DNA of 64,000 nucleotides from Labrys wisconsinensis (GTDB lineage: Bacteria > Pseudomonadota > Alphaproteobacteria > Rhizobiales > Labraceae), in contig NZ_JAUSVX010000013.1 of NCBI RefSeq assembly GCF_030814995.1, positions 62,001 through 126,000 of the forward strand, read 5' to 3'. Shown in pieces: positions 8,908 to 16,782 of this stretch. Within the stretch, counting starts at the first letter, position 1, and the number at the start of each line of letters is the position of its first letter. Position numbers and translations under genes: made by a program. The notes under the pieces are model-generated. The model saw only the letters and a program-made list of their open reading frames with translations. It was not told the DNA's origin and made no database searches.

Positions 8908-10203
8908 CTACACGGCGTTGCTGCGGATCGCGACGGACCGGGCATGGGCCGCCAGCCCCTCGGCCTCCCCCAGCGCGATCGCCGCCGGTCCGAGGCTCGC
9001 AAGCTCGGCCGGCCCGCATCTGAGGATCGAGGTGCGCTTCATGAAGTCGAGCACGCCGAGGCCGGAGGAGAAGCGCGCCGAACGGGCGGTCGGCAGCACG
9101 TGGTTGGAGCCGCCGACATAGTCGCCGATCGCCTCGGGCGTGTGGCCCCCGAGGAAGATGGCGCCGGCATTGCGGATCTGCCCCGCCAGGCCCTCGGCGT
9201 CGGCGGCGATGATCTCCAGGTGCTCGGCGGCGATGCGGTCGGCGAGCGGCACCGCGTCGGCGAGCGCCGCCACCGTGACGATCGCGCCGAAATCGCGCCA
9301 GCTCGCCCCGGCGATGTCGCGGCGCGGCAGGCTCGCGAGCTGGTCCGCCACCGCCCGCTCCACCGCCTCGGCCAGGGCCGGGCTGTCGGTGATCAGGATC
9401 GACTGGGCCGCCGTGTCGTGCTCGGCCTGGGCCAGGAGGTCGGCGGCGATCCAGGCGGGCTCGGCGGTGTCGTCGGCGATGACCAGCACCTCGGAGGGGC
9501 CGGCGATCATGTCGATGCCGACCCGGCCGAACACCCGTCGCTTGGCGGCGGCGACATAGGCATTGCCCGGCCCGACGATCTTGGCAACCGGCGCGATGGT
9601 GTGCGTGCCGTAGGCGAGCGCCGCCACCGCCTGCGCCCCGCCGATGCGATAGATCTCGTCGATACCGGCCAGACGCGCCGCCGCAAGCACCAGCGGGTTC
9701 AGGACGCCGTCGGGCGCCGGCACGACCATGACGACACGCGGGCAGCCCGCGACCTTGGCAGGGATGGCGTTCATCAGCACCGAGGAGGGATAGGCCGCGG
9801 TGCCGCCGGGCACGTAGAGCCCGACCGCCTCGATCGCGGTCCAGCGCCAGCCGAGCTCGACGCCGAGCGCATCGGTGAAGCGCAGGTCCTCCGGCTTCTG
9901 GCGCCGGTGATAGGCGCCGATGCGCTCGGCGGCGAGCGCCAGTGCTTCGAGCGCGCGCGGCTCGCAGCGCGCCTGCGCCGCTTCGATCTCGCCGGGGGCG
10001 ATGCGCAGGGTCTGCGGGGTGAGGGAGAGGCGGTCGAAGCGGGCGGTGAAGTCGACCAGCGCCGCATCGCCGCGCTCGGCCACATCGGCGAGGATGGCGC
10101 GCACCGCCTGGTCGACGTCCTCCGACACTTCGCGCTTCATGGCGAGCAGGGCTGCGAATGCGGTCTCGAAGGCGGGATCGCGGGCGTCGAGCCGGAGCGG
10201 CAT
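8908..10203 (-). CDS. hisD: histidinol dehydrogenase
   Basis: Cytosolic zinc enzyme of the last two steps of histidine synthesis: L-histidinol to L-histidine with two NAD+. It is 431 residues, standard length. Recognisable segments are GLYVPGGTAAYPSSVLMNAIPAKVAG-like text in the first half, KIVGPGNAYVAAAKR, GPSEVLVIADD, and the conserved AEHLEI whose His belongs to the active site. The rest of the his pathway is not in the window, as is usual in Rhizobiales where hisD sits in this separate cluster. ATG 10203 follows the DUF2948 stop by three bases. Confidence 0.97.
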   Translation of the reverse strand: MPLRLDARDPAFETAFAALLAMKREVSEDVDQAVRAILADVAERGDAALVDFTARFDRLSLTPQTLRIAPGEIEAAQARCEPRALEALALAAERIGAYHRRQKPEDLRFTDALGVELGWRWTAIEAVGLYVPGGTAAYPSSVLMNAIPAKVAGCPRVVMVVPAPDGVLNPLVLAAARLAGIDEIYRIGGAQAVAALAYGTHTIAPVAKIVGPGNAYVAAAKRRVFGRVGIDMIAGPSEVLVIADDTAEPAWIAADLLAQAEHDTAAQSILITDSPALAEAVERAVADQLASLPRRDIAGASWRDFGAIVTVAALADAVPLADRIAAEHLEIIAADAEGLAGQIRNAGAIFLGGHTPEAIGDYVGGSNHVLPTARSARFSSGLGVLDFMKRTSILRCGPAELASLGPAAIALGEAEGLAAHARSVAIRSNAV

Positions 10204-10206
10204 CGG

Positions 10207-10644
10207 CTATCTCTCCAGGGCCGCGACGGGCGCATCCGCACAGGGCCGCCCCGTGTCGAGGTCGGCCATGGCGGCCTCCAGACACTCGACGTCGAGGCGG
10301 ATGGCCGCGCCGTCGGCGAAGCTGAGGATGATGCTGCCGGCCGGCGCCTCGCCCGGCGCGAAAGCGACGGCGACGAGGCTCGAGACGGTGTCGCCCTCCT
10401 GCTGGAACTGCGAGCGTCGCACGGCCAGCACGCGCTCGAAATGCAGGCCGGTCCGGCGCCGGCGGCGCTCGCCGCAATCGGCGGCGCACCAGTCGAAGCG
10501 GTCGACCACCAGCGCGAAGCGATGCTCGGCCGGCAACCAGGCGATCTCGGCCGGCCGCACCTGCGCATCCTGCAGATGCGTCGACATCACGGCGAGATCA
10601 TCCTCGTCGAAGGCCAGGAGCTTGAGGGGTTCGGCCGTCAGCAT
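10207..10644 (-). CDS. DUF2948 family protein
   Basis: A 145-residue cytosolic protein beginning MLTAEPLKLLAFDEDDLAVMSTHLQDAQV. The 'LKLLAxDxEDLxVxSAHLQDAV' opening and VVDRFDWCA segment are the marks of DUF2948, a family of unknown function fixed upstream of hisD in alphaproteobacteria. It is the first gene of the four-gene leftward unit DUF2948-hisD-UPF0262-LMW phosphatase. ATG 10644 matches the family start; the frame is open further upstream but without family similarity. Confidence 0.88.
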   Translation of the reverse strand: MLTAEPLKLLAFDEDDLAVMSTHLQDAQVRPAEIAWLPAEHRFALVVDRFDWCAADCGERRRRRTGLHFERVLAVRRSQFQQEGDTVSSLVAVAFAPGEAPAGSIILSFADGAAIRLDVECLEAAMADLDTGRPCADAPVAALER

Positions 10645-10869
10645 GGATGGGATGTACTGTCTGCAGGCCGGCACGGCAAGGGCCGGGCGGGGGTCGGGCG
10701 GTCGGCCCGTTCGCAATCCGCAGGCGAGATCGTGACGGTGGCGGGCGGTGTTGGCGTCGCGCGAGAACCTCGACGTCATGGCCGGATCAAGTCCCACAGG
10801 CGCTAACTGTGGGAAGGCTCTGGTCGGGCGAGACTGGTCGTCGTAGGATTTGTGCGATGCTTGTGTCTT

Positions 10870-11016
10870 CCCTCCCCCTTGCGGGGAGGGATAAAGGGTG
10901 GGGGTCGTGGGCGTAGAGCTCGGCGCTTCGGGACCAGGCTGACGCTCTTCGACGAAGGGCTCGCATTATCCTGATGGACCCCCACCCCTCACCCCTCCCA
11001 GCAAGGGGGAGGGGAT
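10870..11016. repeat. REPIN-like composite palindrome
   Basis: A hairpin CCCTCCCC/GGGGAGGG (10870-10890) is followed by an 11-bp perfect inverted pair (GGGTGGGGGTC at 10896-10906, complement at 10977-10987) and a second G/C-tract hairpin near 10994-11016. This is the same architecture as the repeat at 1-128. Just before it, CCCACAG/CTGTGGG (10793-10813) forms another small hairpin at the end of a GGCCGGATCAAGTCC fragment. The region 10645-11149 holds no gene. Confidence 0.6.
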
Positions 11017-11066
11017 CGGCCAGCGTCGCGCTCAGGCCCGTAATCACCTCTAATTTTGCGCCTATG

Positions 11067-11140
11067 GGATCAAGCCCGGCCATGACAGTGGAGGATGAGG
11101 CAGCCGGCGTCATGTCCGCCGCAACGGTTCCACCACTCCG
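11067..11140. repeat. degenerate GGATCAAGCCCGGCC-type palindrome
   Basis: GGATCAAGCCCGGCCATGAC at 11067-11086 and GCCGCAACGGTTCC shortly after match the arm and loop of the perfect palindrome at 21242-21354, with more differences. It is a decayed copy of the same repeat family, sitting just downstream of the L,D-transpeptidase gene. Confidence 0.55.
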
Positions 11141-11149
11141 CGCTTGTGC

Positions 11150-12025
11150 TCAGAGCACCACCACCGTGGTGCCGATCCCGACCCGCTCGTAGAGGTCGAT
11201 CACGTCCTCGTTGCGCATGCGGATGCAGCCGGAGGAGACCGCCTGGCCGATGCTCTGCGGCTCGTTGGAGCCGTGGATGCGGTAGAGCGTGTCGCCGAGA
11301 TACATGGCGCGCGCGCCGAGCGGGTTGCGGGGGCCGCCGGCCATGAAGGCGGGCAGGTCCGGGCGGCGCTTGCGCATCTCGGCCGGCGGGCGCCAGTCCG
11401 GCCATTCCGCCTTGCGCGAGATGGCGCTGGTGCCGTTCCATTCGAAGCCGGCGCGGCCGACGCCGACGCCGTAGCGCAAGGCCGTGCCGCCCTCCTGCAC
11501 CAGGAAGAGGTAGCGCTGCGCCGTGTCGATGACGATGGTGCCGGGCGCCTGCGGACCGTCATAGGGCACGGTCTGCTTGCGGAACTGCGCCGCGACCTCG
11601 CCGCGGGCGGGGCGCACGTCGTTCGCCGGCGGCGCGGCATAGGCGATGCGCGCCTCGGCGGGCCGCCGCCGGGCCGGGCGCGGCGCGGCATAGGGATCCG
11701 GCGGCTGGACCGCATAGGCCGGTGCCCGACGCGAGCGCGGCAGCGGGCGGGCCGGCTCGTCCATCGCGCCGCCGTTGAACAGGAACTCGATGAAGCCGCC
11801 GCCGAGGCCGGAGCGCGGACGCGCCGCGGGCTGGCCGGCCGGCGCCATGGAATAGACGATGCGCGGCTCGCTGGCGAAGTCGCTGCGCGACTCGCGGGCG
11901 AAGCCACTGCGCGGCTCGCTGGCGAAGCCGCTCCGCGGCTCGCGGGGGTAGAACTCGGCGCTCTGGGCCAGCGCGGCGCCCGGCATGGGAAGGAGAAGCA
12001 GGCACAGTCCGAACAGACGCTTCAT
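11150..12025 (-). CDS. L,D-transpeptidase (YkuD domain)
   Basis: Exported peptidoglycan cross-linking or lipoprotein-anchoring enzyme of about 291 residues. A signal peptide (MKRLFGLCLLLLPMPGAALA) is followed by a short tandem-repeat segment (residues 27-58), a Pro/Arg-rich linker, and a C-terminal YkuD domain (about 160-290). The domain has the full active-site signature HGSN...SSGCIRM, including catalytic Cys and upstream His. ATG 12025 is chosen because the signal peptide starts there; the frame extends 24 codons upstream without signal features. Closely similar ErfK/YbiS-type proteins occur in several copies per genome in Rhizobiales. Confidence 0.92.
   Translation of the reverse strand: MKRLFGLCLLLLPMPGAALAQSAEFYPREPRSGFASEPRSGFARESRSDFASEPRIVYSMAPAGQPAARPRSGLGGGFIEFLFNGGAMDEPARPLPRSRRAPAYAVQPPDPYAAPRPARRRPAEARIAYAAPPANDVRPARGEVAAQFRKQTVPYDGPQAPGTIVIDTAQRYLFLVQEGGTALRYGVGVGRAGFEWNGTSAISRKAEWPDWRPPAEMRKRRPDLPAFMAGGPRNPLGARAMYLGDTLYRIHGSNEPQSIGQAVSSGCIRMRNEDVIDLYERVGIGTTVVVL
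11852..11947 (-). repeat. four tandem 24-bp units in the L,D-transpeptidase gene
   Basis: The minus strand encodes four successive octapeptides, PREPRSGF, ASEPRSGF, ARESRSDF and ASEPRIVY, at residues 27-58 of the transpeptidase. The basic repeat lies between the signal peptide and the linker, where it could bind the anionic cell wall. Copy number may vary between strains by slippage. Confidence 0.85.
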
Positions 12026-12431
12026 GACATCACCCGACGCAACAAACAGGGTCGTCGACGCCGCGACTTCCGGACCGCAGCGCCGATCGATGCGCATTCA
12101 GCCCGTCAATTCCTCTCGAAGAATGAACGACGAAGCGAAGAGATGCCGGCGAAACGCCCGTGGACGCGCCTTGTCGACGTTAAGGTTGACGCTTCGTCAT
12201 CGTGCCCGGCTCCCCGCCCTGCACCGGCGCATCGCAACGGCGTGCTCACCTCGCAACAGTTTTTAAATTAGAATAATTACGATCTGCACAACTTCATCTT
12301 GCTCCATAGTGAAGATGATACGCGAAATTGCCTTATTTACGCCGCGTTGTCACATGTATTTCCCCAACGAATACTGAATTGTGGCACGTTGACGGCACGA
12401 ACGCCGCGGACGGGCCAGAGGCGGATGCCGC
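12026..12431. promoter_or_regulatory. divergent control region, L,D-transpeptidase / efe operon
   Basis: This 406-base gap is AT-rich at 12250-12380, unlike its surroundings. It contains TTAGAATAATTACGA at 12268-12282, whose left half resembles an Irr iron-control element (TTAGAA...TTCTAA), although the right half fits poorly. A 7-bp inverted repeat TCATCTT/AAGATGA lies at 12294-12318. Iron-responsive control of the efe genes is expected from biology, so these are candidates only. No gene is supported in the gap. Confidence 0.35.
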
Positions 12432-13262
12432 ATGCTCGTCCCCTTCCTCATCATGGTCCGCGAGGGCGTCGAAGCCGCGCTGATCGTCGGCATCATCGCC
12501 GGCTATCTCCGGCAGACCGGCCGCTCCCAATGGATGCCGCTGGTCTGGATCGGCATCGCCGTGGCTGCGCTGCTCTGCCTGGGGCTCGGCATCGCCCTCG
12601 ATCTCGTCAGCGCCGATTTCCCGCAGCGCCAGCAGGAGCTGTTCTCGGCCGTGGTCGGCTTCGTCGCCGTCGCCATGCTGACCTCCATGGTGTTCTGGAT
12701 GCGCAAGGCCGCCCGCTCGATCAAGGGGCAGCTGCACGACTCCATCGACGCGGCACTCAAGGGCAGCAATGCCAGCGGCCTGGCGCTCGTCGCCATGGTG
12801 TTCTTCGCCGTGGCGCGCGAGGGGCTGGAATCGGTGTTCTTCCTGCTCGCCACGTTCCAGCAGGCGAGCGGCCTCGCCGCCCCGCTCGGCGCCGTCGCCG
12901 GCCTGCTGGTCGCGGTGGGCGTCGGCCTCTCCATCTACTGGGGCACGCTGCGGCTCGACCTCAGGCGGTTCTTCCGCTGGACCGGCGCCTTCATCCTGAT
13001 CGTGGCCGCCGGCCTGCTCGCCGGCTCCCTGCGCTCCCTGCACGAGGCGGGCCTGTGGAACGGCCTGCAGCAGATCGCGTTCGACATCAGCCCCGTCCTG
13101 CCGCTGGACAGTCCGCTCGGCTCGGTGCTCGGCGGCATCTTCGGCTATCAGGACGCGCCGACCCTCGGCGAGATCGGCCTCTATCTCTGCTTCCTCGTCG
13201 TCACCCTTCCCCTGTTCCTCATCGGCTCGAACGCGCCGCGGCGATTGCCGTCGAACGCCTGA
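12432..13262 (+). CDS. efeU: iron permease of the FTR1 family
   Basis: A 276-residue inner-membrane permease, the ferric-iron channel of the EfeUOB ferrous/ferric uptake system. Seven hydrophobic segments are visible. The two REGxE motifs that bind iron are intact: REGVEA in helix 1 (about residue 10) and REGLES in helix 4 (about 136). It is the first gene of the efeU-efeO-efeB-efeO2 unit, all on one strand. ATG 12432 starts directly at the first helix, as in E. coli EfeU, so there is no separate signal peptide. Full length; no frameshift as in E. coli K-12. Confidence 0.93.
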   Translation: MLVPFLIMVREGVEAALIVGIIAGYLRQTGRSQWMPLVWIGIAVAALLCLGLGIALDLVSADFPQRQQELFSAVVGFVAVAMLTSMVFWMRKAARSIKGQLHDSIDAALKGSNASGLALVAMVFFAVAREGLESVFFLLATFQQASGLAAPLGAVAGLLVAVGVGLSIYWGTLRLDLRRFFRWTGAFILIVAAGLLAGSLRSLHEAGLWNGLQQIAFDISPVLPLDSPLGSVLGGIFGYQDAPTLGEIGLYLCFLVVTLPLFLIGSNAPRRLPSNA

Positions 13263-13374
13263 CCCTCGAGCACAGCCGTGAGCGGAGGTCGGAACGCTGC
13301 GTGACCTTCGAAGCCGCCCGCCGGGCGGCCCCGCTTCGCGCAGCGCCCACCCCGTTCCCAGACCGGAGCCCGGA

Positions 13375-14499
13375 ATGTCGCTTCAAAGCTCGATCCGCAT
13401 CGGCGTCGGCGTGGTGATCGTGCTCGCCGTGGCGGTGTCCGGGCTCGGCGTCTACGCCTATTTCGTCAAGAGCCGGATGCGCGGCGAGGCGGCCGACGGC
13501 GGCGTGCCGGTCGCCGTCACCGCCACGGCCTGCGAGCCGGATGCGCTGACGGCCGAAGCCGGCCGCGTCGACTTCGCGGTCACCAACCGGAGCGAGCGGG
13601 CGCTGGAGTGGGAGATCCTCGACGGCGTCATGGTCAAGGAGGAGCGCGAGAACATCGCGCCCGGCTTCACCGTCAAGGTCGGCGCCCGGCTCGAGCCGGG
13701 CACCTATGCCATCACCTGCGGCCTCCTCGGCAATCCGCGCGGCACGCTCACCGTCGTCGCGCCCAGGAACAAGCCGGTGCAGGCCGAGCGTCCGTCGCTG
13801 GTGCAGTTCATCGGCCCGATGGCCGAGTACAAGGTCTATGTCACGACGGAGGGCGAGGCCCTTCTCGCCGCCGTCAAGGCCCTGGCCGACGCGGTCGGCG
13901 CCGGCGACCTCGCCGCCGCCCAGGCGCTCTACGCGCCGGCGCACGGGCGCTACGAGCACATCAAGCCGGTGGCCGAGATGTTCGGCGACCTCGACGCCGC
14001 CGTCGACGCGCAGGCCGGCAACTATGCCGGCGGTGTCGGGGATCCGGCGTTCAGCGGCTTTCACCGCCTCGAATACGGGCTGTTCGAGCGTCGGTCGCTG
14101 GACGGCCTGGCGCCGGTGGCGGCCAGGCTCGTGGCCGATGCCGACGCCTTGCAGGCGCAGGCTGTCGGCGCCTCGGTGCTGCCGCAGAAGATGGCCGGCG
14201 GGGCGGCCTCGCTGCTGCAGCGGGTCGCCGCGGGCGCGAGCGCCCCGCCGCTCTCCGACATCGCGGCCAGCGTCGAGGGGGCCGCAGAGGTCGCGAGCCT
14301 GTTCCAGCCGCTGACCGCCAAGGCGGACCAGGCGCTGGGCGCGCGCATCGACGCGGGCTTCGCGGCGCTCGAACGGGACCTGGCGCAGCACCGGCCGGAC
14401 GGCAGCCTGACGGACGGCGAACGCGCCGGGCTGCGGGACCGGGCCGCCGCGCTGGCGGAGGACATGGGCAAGCTGAGGGACGCGCTGGGGCTGGACTGA
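13375..14499 (+). CDS. efeO: EfeO: membrane-anchored cupredoxin plus M75 domain
   Basis: A 374-residue periplasmic iron-binding component. Residues 10-32 form an uncleaved-looking N-terminal helix. Residues 45-135 are a cupredoxin-like domain (ending LEPGTYAITCGLLGNPRGTLTV) proposed in this family to bind or oxidise metal. Residues 140-374 are the M75 imelysin-type domain with its HxxE metal motif in FSGFHRLEYGLF. This two-domain form matches classical EfeO. A GGAG site precedes ATG 13375, and the gap to efeU (112 bases) holds a short GCCGCCC/GGGCGGC hairpin. Confidence 0.92.
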   Translation: MSLQSSIRIGVGVVIVLAVAVSGLGVYAYFVKSRMRGEAADGGVPVAVTATACEPDALTAEAGRVDFAVTNRSERALEWEILDGVMVKEERENIAPGFTVKVGARLEPGTYAITCGLLGNPRGTLTVVAPRNKPVQAERPSLVQFIGPMAEYKVYVTTEGEALLAAVKALADAVGAGDLAAAQALYAPAHGRYEHIKPVAEMFGDLDAAVDAQAGNYAGGVGDPAFSGFHRLEYGLFERRSLDGLAPVAARLVADADALQAQAVGASVLPQKMAGGAASLLQRVAAGASAPPLSDIAASVEGAAEVASLFQPLTAKADQALGARIDAGFAALERDLAQHRPDGSLTDGERAGLRDRAAALAEDMGKLRDALGLD

Positions 14500-14523
14500 C
14501 GCGGACGAACAGGCATCACGATC

Positions 14524-15813
14524 ATGACGACATCCGACACCCCCCGACGTCCCGAGGAGCCGCGCGACCCGGCGCGGCGCAGCCTGCTGCGGGGCCTGGC
14601 CGCCGGCGGCGCGGCGCTCGGCACCCTGCCGGCCGGCCCGCTCCTCGCCCAGTCGATGCAGGAGCCGACGGGCCGTACCGCGGCGATGGCCCAGCAGCGC
14701 CAGGGCTTCTACGGCTTCCACCAGGCGGGCGTGGTGACGCCGGCGCCGGCCGCCGGCCTCCTCGCCGCCTTCGACGTGCTGGCGACCGGCCGCGGGGACC
14801 TGGCGCGGATGTTCCGCGTCCTGACCGAGCGCATCGCCTTCCTGATGGCGGGGGGAACCCCGCCCGCGATCGACCCGAAGTTCCCGCCGCCGGACTCCGG
14901 CATCCTCGGCCCGGTCGTGGTGCCGGACGATCTCACCGTCACCGCCGCGGTCGGCGCCTCGCTGTTCGACGGGCGCTTCGGCCTGGCGCCGGTCCGGCCG
15001 AAGCGCCTCACGCCGATGGCGCAATTCCCGAACGATGCGCTCGATCCCGCCTCCTGCCACGGCGACCTCCTGCTGCAGTTCTGCGCCAACACGCCGGAGG
15101 CCGCCATCCACGCCCTGCGCGACGTGGTGAAGAACACGCCCGACCTCCTCAGCCTGCGCTGGAAGATCGACGGCTTCCTCCCCGCCGCCGCCATGACGTC
15201 CGGCCGCAAGGAGACGACGCGCAACCTGCTCGGCTTCAAGGACGGCACCGCCAATCCCGACCCGGCCGACGCCGCGCTGATGGACCGCATCGTCTGGGTG
15301 CGGCCGGGCGCGGACGAGCCCGCCTGGGCCGTCGGCGGCACCTACCAGGTGGTGCGGATCATCCGCAATTTCGTCGAGCGCTGGGACCGCACGCCGCTGC
15401 AGGAGCAGCAGTCCATCATCGGGCGCGTCAAGGCGACGGGAGCGCCCCTGGGCCTCACGGGCGAGCGCGACGACCCGGCCTATGCCGGCGACCCCGAGGG
15501 CGCGCGCATCCGCCTGGACGCCCATATCCGCCTGGCCAACCCGCGCACCGCGGACACGGCGCGGAGCCTGATCCTGCGCCGGCCGTACAACTATTCCCGC
15601 GGCATTACGAGGTCGGGCCAGCTCGACATGGGCCTCCTCTTCATCTGCTTCCAATCGGACCTGGAGGCGGGGTTCGTCGCCATCCAGAACCGCCTGAACA
15701 ACGAACCGCTCGAGGAATACATCAAGCCGACGGGCGGCGGCTATTTCTTCACCCTGCCGGGTGTCGCGGAACCGGGGGGGCATCTGGGTCAGGACATGCT
15801 GGCATCGGCCTGA
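14524..15813 (+). CDS. efeB: EfeB: Tat-exported dye-decolorising (DyP) heme peroxidase
   Basis: A 429-residue periplasmic heme peroxidase of the EfeUOB system, proposed to act on heme or to oxidise Fe2+ for uptake. The N-terminus has a twin-arginine signal ([16 protein letters not shown]). The DyP signature GxxDG is present as GFKDGTANP (about residue 238), and the distal Arg and proximal His regions (for example [14 protein letters not shown]) are in place. It starts 24 bases after efeO. The Tat pathway fits cofactor loading in the cytoplasm. Confidence 0.94.
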   Translation: MTTSDTPRRPEEPRDPARRSLLRGLAAGGAALGTLPAGPLLAQSMQEPTGRTAAMAQQRQGFYGFHQAGVVTPAPAAGLLAAFDVLATGRGDLARMFRVLTERIAFLMAGGTPPAIDPKFPPPDSGILGPVVVPDDLTVTAAVGASLFDGRFGLAPVRPKRLTPMAQFPNDALDPASCHGDLLLQFCANTPEAAIHALRDVVKNTPDLLSLRWKIDGFLPAAAMTSGRKETTRNLLGFKDGTANPDPADAALMDRIVWVRPGADEPAWAVGGTYQVVRIIRNFVERWDRTPLQEQQSIIGRVKATGAPLGLTGERDDPAYAGDPEGARIRLDAHIRLANPRTADTARSLILRRPYNYSRGITRSGQLDMGLLFICFQSDLEAGFVAIQNRLNNEPLEEYIKPTGGGYFFTLPGVAEPGGHLGQDMLASA

Positions 15814-15868
15814 CCGCCACCTCCGCCGGATCGAACCTCGTCCATCCCCCCAAAAGGAGCCCCCGACC

Positions 15869-16699
15869 ATGAGACGCATCCTGACCGCCGGCACCGGCCT
15901 CGCCGCCCTGGCCCTCGCGGCGAGCGCCGCCGCGGCCAACGCGCCGCCCTCCCCGCTCGAGCTGGTCGAGCCGATCGCCCAGTACAAGATCTATGTCAGC
16001 AAGGAGGTCGCGACGCTGGTGGAGAAGACCAAGGCCTTCACCGACGCGGTCAAGGCCGGCGACCTCCAGAAGGCGCAGGCGCTCTACGGCCCGAGCCGCA
16101 TCTACTATGAGCGGGTCGAGCCGATCGCCGAGTTGTTCAACGACCTCGACGGCGCCATCGACAGCCGTGCCGACGACCATGCCCAGAAGGAGCAGGATCC
16201 CGGCTTCACCGGCTTCCACCGCCTCGAGTACAGCCTGTTCGTCGAGAAGAAGACCGACGGGCTCGCCCCCATCGCCGACAAGCTCGTGGCCGACGTCGCC
16301 GACCTGCAGGGCCGGATCAAGGGCCTGACCACCCCGCCGGACAAGGTGGTGGGCGGCGCGGCCGCGCTGATCGAGGAGGTCGCGGCCACGAAGATCTCCG
16401 GCGAGGAGGACCGCTACGGCCACACCGACCTGTGGGACTTCCAGGCCAATGTCGACGGCGCCAAGAAGATCGTCGACCTGCTCAAGCCGGCGATCGAGAA
16501 GGCCGACAAGCCGCTGCTCGTCAAGGTCGAGGGCAACTTCGCCACGGTCGACAAGATCCTGGCCAAGTACAAGACCAAGGACGGCGGCTTCGAGAGCTAC
16601 GACAAGGTCACCGACGCCGACCGCACGGCCCTGAAGGGACCGGTGACGGCCCTGGCCGAGGACCTGTCGCAGCTGCGCGGCACGCTCGGCCTGAACTGA
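15869..16699 (+). CDS. second EfeO/EfeM-type M75 protein, no cupredoxin domain
   Basis: A 276-residue exported protein. It has a cleavable signal peptide ([22 protein letters not shown]) followed at once by the M75 domain, with HxxE in [12 protein letters not shown]. It is clearly homologous to the M75 half of the preceding efeO (shared [11 protein letters not shown] / PMAEYKVYV and the ALYxPxxxxYExxxPxAExFxDLD pattern) but lacks the cupredoxin part. This is the short EfeM form, which can work without copper. AAAAGGAG lies upstream of ATG 15869. Having both long and short forms in one operon suggests two donor proteins for one EfeU permease. Confidence 0.9.
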   Translation: MRRILTAGTGLAALALAASAAAANAPPSPLELVEPIAQYKIYVSKEVATLVEKTKAFTDAVKAGDLQKAQALYGPSRIYYERVEPIAELFNDLDGAIDSRADDHAQKEQDPGFTGFHRLEYSLFVEKKTDGLAPIADKLVADVADLQGRIKGLTTPPDKVVGGAAALIEEVAATKISGEEDRYGHTDLWDFQANVDGAKKIVDLLKPAIEKADKPLLVKVEGNFATVDKILAKYKTKDGGFESYDKVTDADRTALKGPVTALAEDLSQLRGTLGLN

Positions 16700-16710
16700 G
16701 GCCTTCGGCG

Positions 16711-16746
16711 ATGCCGGGACGGCGCGCAAGGCCGCCGTCCCGGCAT
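16711..16746. terminator. strong hairpin after the efe operon
   Basis: Perfect 14-bp stem ATGCCGGGACGGCG (16711-16724) and its complement (16733-16746), eight-base loop, followed by TCTT only. It lies between the convergent efe and poxB genes and can serve both directions. The weak T-run makes factor-independent termination less sure. Confidence 0.65.
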
Positions 16747-16782
16747 TCTTCGTGCCGGCCGCGATGTCCGCGTCCGGCGACC

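Noticed and set aside
8137-10806. 889-codon open frame antisense to hisD and its neighbours
   Set aside because: It is a high-GC shadow of four well-recognised genes on the other strand, is rich in Arg, Gly, Asp and His without domains, and has no start signals.
13219-15987. 922-codon open frame antisense to efeO and efeB
   Set aside because: Same reason: a composition-driven shadow of the efe genes, with no family resemblance.
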